A DNA stretch of 7,562 bases from Fidelibacterota bacterium. Lineage in GTDB: Bacteria; Bipolaricaulota; Bipolaricaulia; Bipolaricaulales; Bipolaricaulaceae. The notes below the pieces were generated by a model. That model searched no databases. It saw only the letters and a program-made list of their open reading frames with translations, and was not told the origin of the DNA. Shown piece after piece: positions 1-5,259 of the stretch (position 1 is the first letter of the stretch; the number at the start of each line of letters is the position of its first letter). The DNA lies in contig JAJRVI010000052.1 in the NCBI GenBank assembly GCA_024277405.1, forward strand, positions 1 to 7,562, given 5' to 3'. The position numbers and the translations under genes are program-made.

Positions 1-423
1 CAGCGCATCATCTTCCGACAGGGGAGGGAACGGATGGCCCGGGGGATCAGCTCCACGAGCACATCGCGGGCGGGCTTCCCCGGCGTGCGCACCTCCAGGA
101 ACAGGTACTCCTTCTCCCCCACCTTCTTCCGCCGGAGATCCCCGGGGGAAGCGCCGTACTTCCTCAGGAACCCCAAAGCCGCCTGGGTGGGCTTCCCCTC
201 GGCGTCCAGGCCCACCGCTGCCGCCGGTCCCCGGACCTCCTCCACCAGATCCGCCTGGCGTCCGGCGAGTCCGCGGACGAGGACCGCCAAGCGGCGCGGC
301 GTCCAGAAGACCTCCACCGCCTCGAAACCGAGGCGCTCCGCGGCCAGGGCTTCGGAGAGAAACCTCCCCAGCGCCTCGGCCAGGCGCGGGGCGTCCAGGG
401 CGGGGAGCTCCTCGGTGCCTACC

Positions 424-443
<20 letters not shown>
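1..443 (-). CDS. glyS: Glycyl-tRNA synthetase beta subunit, N-terminal part (partial)
   Basis: This is the beta subunit of the bacterial alpha2beta2 glycyl-tRNA synthetase, which binds tRNA-Gly while the alpha subunit makes glycyl-adenylate. About 147 residues are present and the gene runs off the left edge. I read the start as GTG at 443 (MPEFLLEVGTEELPA), preceded by GGAGGAG with a 4-5 nt gap. Family-typical stretches are visible: EVGTEELP near residue 7, TPRRLAVLVRGL near 48, the GPAAAVGLDAEGKPTQAALGF block near 72-92, and SLPCRKMMR at the cut edge, matching the conserved SLPFPKSMRW region. The first 20 bases overlap the end of glyQ in another frame, which suggests translational coupling. 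The C-terminal HD-like and anticodon-binding regions lie outside the window. Confidence 0.95.
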
Positions 444-1289
<846 letters not shown>

Positions 1290-1314
<25 letters not shown>

Positions 1315-1637
1315 AACGCGGCGAAGGCCTCGGGGTCGCGGATCGCGAGGTCCGCCAGGACCTTGCGGTTGATCTCCACCCCGGCCCTCCGGAGTCCCCC
1401 CATGAACTTCGAATAGGACAGGCCGTGCTGGCGGGCCGCGGCCCCGATGCGGATCTGCCACAGGCGGCGCATGTTGCGCTTCCGCAGCTTGCGCGAGACG
1501 TACATGTGGAGCCGGGCCTTGACCACGGCCTGCTTGGCTATCCGCCAACAGCTCTTGCGCTTCCCCTGGAAGCCCTTGGCCTGTTTCAGGATCTTGCGGC
1601 GACGGCGAGCATGGACGATTCCACCTTTGACGCGCAT
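1290..1637 (-). CDS. rplT: 50S ribosomal protein L20
   Basis: L20 is an early 23S rRNA-binding assembly protein and, in several bacteria, represses its own operon at the translational level. The protein is 115 residues, the usual length, with the very basic N-terminal tail RVKGGIVHARRRRKILKQAKGF and the conserved core RKLRKRNMRRLWQIRI, AAARQHGLSYSKFM and NRKVLADLAIRDPEAF. The ATG at 1637 is preceded by AAGGAGG with a 6-nt spacer. A perfect GC-rich hairpin at 1651-1674 lies against that ribosome-binding site and fills most of the 37-nt gap after rpmI. The stop overlaps the start region of glyQ. In many bacteria rplT is followed by pheST or unrelated genes; here it is glyQS. Confidence 0.98.
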
Positions 1638-1650
1638 GATCTACCTCCTT

Positions 1651-1674
1651 CGCCCCGACGGCGCCCTCGGGGCG
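1651..1674 (-). promoter_or_regulatory. Hairpin abutting the rplT ribosome-binding site
   Basis: On the transcribed strand the RNA would form CGCCCCGA / UCGGGGCG, a perfect 8-bp stem with an 8-nt loop (GGGCGCCG). It starts right after the rpmI TGA, and its last base touches the AAGGAGG of rplT. There is no U tract, so it is not an intrinsic terminator. It could shape rplT translation, protect an mRNA end, or be part of an L20-responsive site; L20 autoregulation is known in E. coli and Bacillus, but a role here is inference. Confidence 0.55.
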
Positions 1675-1875
1675 TCACGGCATGTTGAGCACCTTGATGA
1701 GCCGTTTCCGCTCGGCCCCAGTGACCTCCACCTTCCGGCGGGCCTGACGCTTGTACTGGGGCCGCTTCTTCGTGAGCTTGTGTTGATACCGGGCCCGCAT
1801 CCGGAAGATCCTCCCCGCGGCGTTCACCTTCAGGCGCTTGGCCGCTGCCTTGTGGGTCTTCTTCTTGCGCTTCAT
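1675..1875 (-). CDS. rpmI: 50S ribosomal protein L35
   Basis: L35 is a small basic 50S protein; 66 residues is typical. The sequence reads MKRKKKTHKAAAKRLKVNAA and continues through GRIFRMRARYQHKLTKKRP, the family pattern KTHKxxAKRFKxTGxGKxxR followed by HxLxxKxxKRKRxLR. The ATG at 1875 overlaps the infC stop as ATGA and is preceded by AAAGGAGGAGG within the infC 3' end, so its translation is probably coupled to IF3. It lies in the standard infC-rpmI-rplT order. Confidence 0.97.
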   Translation of the reverse strand: MKRKKKTHKAAAKRLKVNAAGRIFRMRARYQHKLTKKRPQYKRQARRKVEVTGAERKRLIKVLNMP

Positions 1876-2390
1876 GAGCCTCCTCCTTTGGTGCGCAACG
1901 GGCTCAACAGCATCTGGAGCGTCCTCCCCTTGGAGAGGGGATCCTGGTCCACCTTGGCGATGTCCCGGAGCTCTTCCGCTACCCGGGCGAGCAACTGCCT
2001 CCCCCTGTCCAGATGGATGATCTGACGGCCCTTAAAGAAGACCGTCACCCGCACCTTGCTCCCCTCTTCCAGGAACTCCCGTATCCGCTCGAGCTTCGTC
2101 TGGAAATCGTGTTCGCCGGTTTGGATCGTGAACTTGACCTCCTTCAGCTTCGCCGGCTTCTTCTGTTTCTTCTCCCGTTTCTCGAGCTGGTAGAGGTACT
2201 TCCCGTAGTCCACGATCTTGCACACCACGGGGTTGTGTTCCGGAGCGACCTCCACCAAGTCCAACCCCCGTTCCTGGGCCAGCTCCAACGCCCGCTCGCG
2301 CGGCACAACCCCGAGGTTCCTGCCGTCCTCGTCGATGAGAAGGACCTCTCGTGCCCGGATCTCTTCGTTTACGCGAAACCTCTTCTTTAT
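1872..2390 (-). CDS. infC: Translation initiation factor IF-3 (probable ATA start)
   Basis: IF3 binds the 30S subunit, prevents premature 50S joining and proofreads the start codon and initiator tRNA. From ATA at 2390 the protein is 172 residues, the normal length: N-domain 1 to about 66 with FRVNEEIRAREVLLI (5-19), the IF3 signature region CKIVDYGKYLYQLEK (57-71), a lysine-rich linker (71-84) and C-domain 85-172 (FFKGRQIIHLDRG). The only canonical in-frame start is GTG at 2306. It would give 144 residues and cut off the conserved RVNEEIRAREV strand and helix. No ATG, GTG or TTG occurs in frame between 2306 and the nadD stop at 2448. AAAGGGGG lies 8 nt before the ATA. A CTG at 2435 is the alternative but has no ribosome-binding site. 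Rare infC start codons (AUU in E. coli) are the known basis of IF3 autoregulation. The stop overlaps rpmI as ATGA. Confidence 0.93.
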   Translation of the reverse strand: MKKRFRVNEEIRAREVLLIDEDGRNLGVVPRERALELAQERGLDLVEVAPEHNPVVCKIVDYGKYLYQLEKREKKQKKPAKLKEVKFTIQTGEHDFQTKLERIREFLEEGSKVRVTVFFKGRQIIHLDRGRQLLARVAEELRDIAKVDQDPLSKGRTLQMLLSPLRTKGGGS

Positions 2391-2406
2391 ACCACCGACC
2401 CCCTTT
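2388..2406 (-). promoter_or_regulatory. infC ribosome-binding site and ATA start codon
   Basis: The transcribed strand carries AAAGGGGG (2406-2399), then TCGGTGGT, then ATA (2390-2388) followed by AAG AAG AGG TTT CGC. The purine tract is the only good Shine-Dalgarno candidate upstream of the conserved IF3 N-terminus. Its spacing supports initiation at ATA rather than at the distant GTG 2306. Assignment rests on homology and spacing, not on direct evidence of initiation. Confidence 0.6.
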
Positions 2407-2447
2407 CCGCTTGAGGATTTTAGCCGCGAACGCAGCTCGGGACCACG

Positions 2448-3035
2448 CTAGCGATAGATTCCGTTTGCACGGATGAACCGGTCCACCTCCTCGGGGACCA
2501 GGCCCTTCACGGGAAGCCCCTCCCGATACCGCCGCCGGATCTCCGAGGACGAGATCTCCACCGGATCCATACGGATGAGGTGGATCTCCGCCCGGTCCAG
2601 GGGAGGCCGCCTCAGGGCCCCCGGATCGATCCCCCGCCTAGGGGCAATTATAAACGGACAGAGCCCCAGGAGCTCATCCGCCTCCTTCCACGATGGGAGC
2701 CCAAGGAACGCGTCCGCCCCCACGATATAGGCCACCCCCTGGGGATAGCGCCGCAACATCGTGCGTACGGTGTCCACCGTATAGGCGGGACCCTCGGTCT
2801 CCATCTCGATCCGCGAGACCTCGAACCCCGGGTGTCCACGCACGGCGAGTTCCACCATGCGGTATCTCAATTCGGCGGGTACGTCCACCTCCTTGTGAGG
2901 CGGGCAAGCGGTGGGGATGAAGATCACCTTCGCGAGGCCGAATTGCCTAAGGGCCTCCTCGGCCACCCTTAGGTGCCCCACGTGGATGGGGTTGAACGCC
3001 CCGCCGAAGAGCCCCACCTTACCCCTCAAGTTCAA
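2448..3035 (-). CDS. nadD: Nicotinate-nucleotide adenylyltransferase
   Basis: NadD joins ATP and nicotinate mononucleotide to give deamido-NAD, the shared step of de novo and salvage NAD synthesis. The 195-residue product has the nucleotidyltransferase P-loop-like GGAFNPIHVGHL (11-22, with HxGH), PTACPPHKE (41-49), YTVDTVRTM (85-93), VGADAFLGLPSWKE (105-118) and the C-terminal ISSSEIR (161-167). The start is ambiguous. TTG 3035 overlaps obg by 17 nt with GAGG 6 nt upstream; TTG 3029 has GGAG 7 nt upstream; GTG 3017 would begin MGLFGGAF without overlap, just after the obg stop. In many Firmicutes nadD is followed by yqeK and rsfS; neither is here, and infC follows after 57 nt. Confidence 0.95.
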   Translation of the reverse strand: MNLRGKVGLFGGAFNPIHVGHLRVAEEALRQFGLAKVIFIPTACPPHKEVDVPAELRYRMVELAVRGHPGFEVSRIEMETEGPAYTVDTVRTMLRRYPQGVAYIVGADAFLGLPSWKEADELLGLCPFIIAPRRGIDPGALRRPPLDRAEIHLIRMDPVEISSSEIRRRYREGLPVKGLVPEEVDRFIRANGIYR

Positions 3036-4281
3036 ACTCCACCTCGACCCGCCCGATCCTTATCGGTTCCCCCTGCCACCCGGCCCGTTTGAGGGCCCGG
3101 AAGACCCCCATACGTTCGAGCTGTTCCTCCAGGTACACCCGGGCGTCCTCGGTGGAGAGATCCAGGCGCCCGAGGCGCTCCACCTCGGCCCCCTCCACCA
3201 CCCAAACCCCGTCCTCCCGGGCGATACGGAAGCCCCGCCGGGGGACGAGTTTCCACGTGCGCGTCGTGGGACCCGCCCTGGGGACCTCCCGCGGCACCTC
3301 GTCCAGCTTCCGGACGAGGAGCCGCAGCAGCTCCCCCACGCCATCCCCGGTGATCACCGAGATGGGGTGTATCTCCACCCCGGCCTCGCGGAACCGGGTG
3401 ATACGTCGGGAGAGCTCCTGCGGCGTGAGGAGGTCGATCTTGTTTCCCGCCACCACCTCCGGCTTGTCCCGGAGCTCCTCCCAGGCCTCGAGCTCGCGGC
3501 GGATGGCGAGGTAGTCCTCCAGGGGATCGCGGCCCTCCACGCCGGCGAGGTCCACCATGTGGAGGAGGACGCGCGCCCGGGTCGCATGGCGCAGGAACCG
3601 GTCCCCGAGCCCCCTTCCCTCATGGGCCCCTTCCACCAACCCGGGGAGGTCGGCGAGGACGAAGCTCCTCCCGTCCACCTCCACCACCCCCAGGTGCGGC
3701 TCAAGGGTGGTGAAGGGATACGGCGCCACCTTCACCTTCTTGCGGGAGACCCGCGAGAGGAAGGAGGACTTGCCCACGTTGGGGAAACCCACGATCCCCA
3801 CATCGGCGAGGAGGCGCAATTCCAACTTGAGCCAGCGCTCCTCCCCCGGCTCCCCGAGCTCCCGGATCCTGGGCCCCTTCCAGCGATTGGAGACGAAGGC
3901 GCTGTTCCCCCGGCCGCCCCTTCCCCCACGGGCGACCACAACCCGCATCCCTTCCTCACAGAGGTCGGCGATGACCTCCCCGGTGTGGAGGTCACGGACG
4001 ACGGTCCCCACCGGGACGGGGATCACCAAGTCCCTCCCCCGCTTCCCCTGGCGCTTGTTGGGCCCGCCCGGCCCCCCATCCCCGGCGCGGAAATGGACCT
4101 GGTGATTGAAATGGAGGAGGGTGTTCATGGAACGGGTAGCCTCCAGGATAACGTCTCCCCCGTCGCCGCCGTGCCCACCGTCCGGGGTCCCCAAGGGGTT
4201 GTACTTGGTGCGATGGAAGCTGATGAGCCCGTCGCCCCCCCGCCCCCCGGCGACGTGGATCTTGGCCTCGTCTATCCACAC
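3019..4281 (-). CDS. obgE: GTPase Obg / CgtA
   Basis: Obg is an essential GTPase that works in late 50S subunit assembly and stress signalling. The 420-residue protein shows the glycine-rich Obg fold (about 1-158; GGRGGDGLISFHR, GGHGGDGGDV, RGGRGGRGNSAF), then a G domain with P-loop GFPNVGKSS (165-173), switch I region YPFTTLEPHLG, DLPGL (211-215), NKID (280-283) and a G5 region reading SVITGDG (308-314), where the usual Ala after Ser is Val. Residues about 343-419 match the C-terminal OCT domain found in Firmicutes, Thermotogae and Thermus-type Obg. GTG at 4281 begins MWIDEAKIHV, 1 nt after the rpmA stop, with GAGG 6 nt upstream. Its place directly after L21 and L27 fits its ribosome-assembly role. 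Confidence 0.97.
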   Translation of the reverse strand: MWIDEAKIHVAGGRGGDGLISFHRTKYNPLGTPDGGHGGDGGDVILEATRSMNTLLHFNHQVHFRAGDGGPGGPNKRQGKRGRDLVIPVPVGTVVRDLHTGEVIADLCEEGMRVVVARGGRGGRGNSAFVSNRWKGPRIRELGEPGEERWLKLELRLLADVGIVGFPNVGKSSFLSRVSRKKVKVAPYPFTTLEPHLGVVEVDGRSFVLADLPGLVEGAHEGRGLGDRFLRHATRARVLLHMVDLAGVEGRDPLEDYLAIRRELEAWEELRDKPEVVAGNKIDLLTPQELSRRITRFREAGVEIHPISVITGDGVGELLRLLVRKLDEVPREVPRAGPTTRTWKLVPRRGFRIAREDGVWVVEGAEVERLGRLDLSTEDARVYLEEQLERMGVFRALKRAGWQGEPIRIGRVEVEFELEG

Positions 4282-4282
4282 A

Positions 4283-4549
4283 TCAGGCCTCAGGGGCCTC
4301 CTCCGCCGGGATCACGTTCACGTAGCGGCGCTTGCGGCCGGCGAACTGCACGTAGCCCTTCACCTTGGCGTACAGGGTGAAGTCCCGGCCCATGCCCACG
4401 TTCTTGCCCGGCCAGAAACGGGTACCCCGTTGGCGGACGATGATGCAGCCGGGCCATACGAGCTCGCCGCCGAACCGCTTGATGCCGAGACGCTTACCCG
4501 GGGAGTCGCGGGTGTTCTGCGTGGAGCCCTGACTCGATTTGTGGGCCAT
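4283..4549 (-). CDS. rpmA: 50S ribosomal protein L27, without N-terminal extension
   Basis: L27 is a 50S protein whose flexible N-terminal tail reaches the peptidyl-transferase centre. The protein is 88 residues: MAHKSSQGSTQNTRDSPGKR, then LGIKRFGGE and IIVRQRGTRFWPGKNVGMGRD, ending in an acidic/proline tail. It begins directly with the mature-type AHK sequence. There is no LxLQFFAS-like leader as in Firmicutes L27, and the same frame upstream has tandem stops TGA TAA (4570-4565), so no longer form can be made. The ATG is preceded by an exceptionally strong Shine-Dalgarno sequence. The Prp-like gene ends 18 nt upstream, and obg starts 1 nt after the stop. Confidence 0.97.
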   Translation of the reverse strand: MAHKSSQGSTQNTRDSPGKRLGIKRFGGELVWPGCIIVRQRGTRFWPGKNVGMGRDFTLYAKVKGYVQFAGRKRRYVNVIPAEEAPEA

Positions 4550-4550
4550 A

Positions 4551-4566
4551 GGATCACCTCCTCCTT
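4551..4566 (-). promoter_or_regulatory. Very strong rpmA ribosome-binding site
   Basis: The transcribed strand reads AAGGAGGAGGTGATCC just before T-ATG. AGGAGGTGATCC (4562-4551) matches twelve bases of the complement of the canonical bacterial 16S rRNA 3' tail without a gap. The GGAGG core is 7 nt from the ATG. It would favour independent, high-level initiation of L27 whatever the output of the gene before it. Confidence 0.75.
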
Positions 4567-4567
4567 A

Positions 4568-4888
4568 TCACACCTTGACGTCGAGCCCGACCTCCCGGAC
4601 CACTACGCTCCCGGGGCGATCACGTTCCAGGGCCCGCAGCCCGAGGAGCATCGTCTCCAGGATGGCGTCCAGCTCCCTATCCAGGAAGGGGTCGGATCGG
4701 TCGACGACGTATGAGAGTCCTTCCTCCTCGCGGCTCGCCACGGGAGAGAGGTGCAGATAGTAACGCATGCCCAACAGAGGGGCCTCGACCAGTGCGAGGG
4801 CAGCCAGGCCCTCTGCCCCCCCGTCCCCCTTCAGGGAGACGGAGCGAATCCTCCCCTCCTCGTCACGCTCGATGCGCACCTCCACCAT
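4568..4888 (-). CDS. Prp-family (YsxB/DUF464) protein lacking the protease catalytic residues
   Basis: Its position between rplU and rpmA, its length (106 aa) and its fold pattern identify it as a relative of Prp, the cysteine protease that trims the L27 leader in Firmicutes. The start VEVRIERDEEGRIRSVSLKG and the C-terminal AILETMLLGLRALERDRP match Prp well. In S. aureus Prp the catalytic pair is His22 (in GHA) and Cys34 (in DIVCA). Here the ungapped N-terminus puts Asp at 22 (KGDGGAEG), and the protein contains no cysteine at all; the region 24-40 is Ala/Leu-rich instead of GxDIVCAAVSA. It therefore cannot be a cysteine protease. ATG at 4888 follows the rplU stop by 1 nt. It may be a pseudoenzyme kept for binding L27 or the ribosome, but no function is shown. 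Family assignment is from memory of Prp sequences. Confidence 0.85.
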   Translation of the reverse strand: MVEVRIERDEEGRIRSVSLKGDGGAEGLAALALVEAPLLGMRYYLHLSPVASREEEGLSYVVDRSDPFLDRELDAILETMLLGLRALERDRPGSVVVREVGLDVKV

Positions 4889-4889
4889 A

Positions 4890-5207
4890 TCAGGTCCTCT
4901 CTATGGAGACGATGCGCGTGCGCATGAAGGGTTGCCGATGCCCCTTCAAGCGCCGGTACCCCTTCTTGGGGCGGAAGCGCTGGATCAGGACCTTGGGCCG
5001 CTTCCCCACCGCTTCCACCTCGCCCACTACCTGCACCCGCTCCACGTAGGGCCGCCCGATCTCGATCCCCTCGCCGTTCCGCAGGAGGAGAACCCGGTCG
5101 AACACCACCCGCTCGCCGGGCTGCACCCCCCGGATGAGCTCGTGCTCTACCACAGCCCCCTCTTCCACCACGTATTGATGTCCCTGTATCTCCACGATGG
5201 CGTACAT
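4890..5207 (-). CDS. rplU: 50S ribosomal protein L21
   Basis: L21 binds 23S rRNA in the 50S subunit. From ATG at 5207 it is 105 residues, the usual size: MYAIVEIQGHQYVVEEGAVV, then IGRPYVERVQVVGEV, and the basic end FRPKKGYRRLKGHRQPFMRTRI that matches the L21 signature. An ATG/GTG-type start further upstream (to 5252) would add a non-conserved Arg-rich stretch, while GAGGAGGT lies 5 nt before ATG 5207, so the shorter form is preferred. It opens the ribosomal block, and its stop is 1 nt from the Prp-like gene. The short space to metG leaves no room for a long structured leader. Confidence 0.97.
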   Translation of the reverse strand: MYAIVEIQGHQYVVEEGAVVEHELIRGVQPGERVVFDRVLLLRNGEGIEIGRPYVERVQVVGEVEAVGKRPKVLIQRFRPKKGYRRLKGHRQPFMRTRIVSIERT

Positions 5208-5223
5208 GGGCGACCTCCTCTGC

Positions 5224-5252
5224 ATTCTATCTTTCGCCCCGCTCCTGGACAA
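5224..5252 (-). promoter_or_regulatory. Candidate sigma70-type promoter for the rplU operon
   Basis: In the metG-rplU gap the transcribed strand has TTGTCC (5252-5247; 4 of 6 match to TTGACA), a 17-nt spacer and TAGAAT (5229-5224; 5 of 6 match to TATAAT). Against it, a start about 7 nt downstream would fall near 5217, inside the GAGGAGGT of rplU, giving an almost leaderless transcript. It may instead be chance, with rplU transcribed from the metG promoter. Confidence 0.35.
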
Positions 5253-5259
5253 CGCTCCC

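Noticed and set aside
2421..2435. CTG at 2435 as an alternative IF3 start
   Set aside because: No ribosome-binding site upstream, and the added residues (RSRLKSSSGKGVGG) are not family-conserved, though it cannot be excluded.
2911..4380. 489-codon open frame on the plus strand opposite obg
   Set aside because: Antisense shadow of a GC-rich gene: Pro/His/Gly-rich, no family resemblance, while the minus strand encodes a complete Obg.
4551..4566. GGATCACCTCCTCCTT on the plus strand resembles the 16S rRNA 3' end
   Set aside because: It is the reverse complement of the rpmA Shine-Dalgarno; no other rRNA sequence is nearby.
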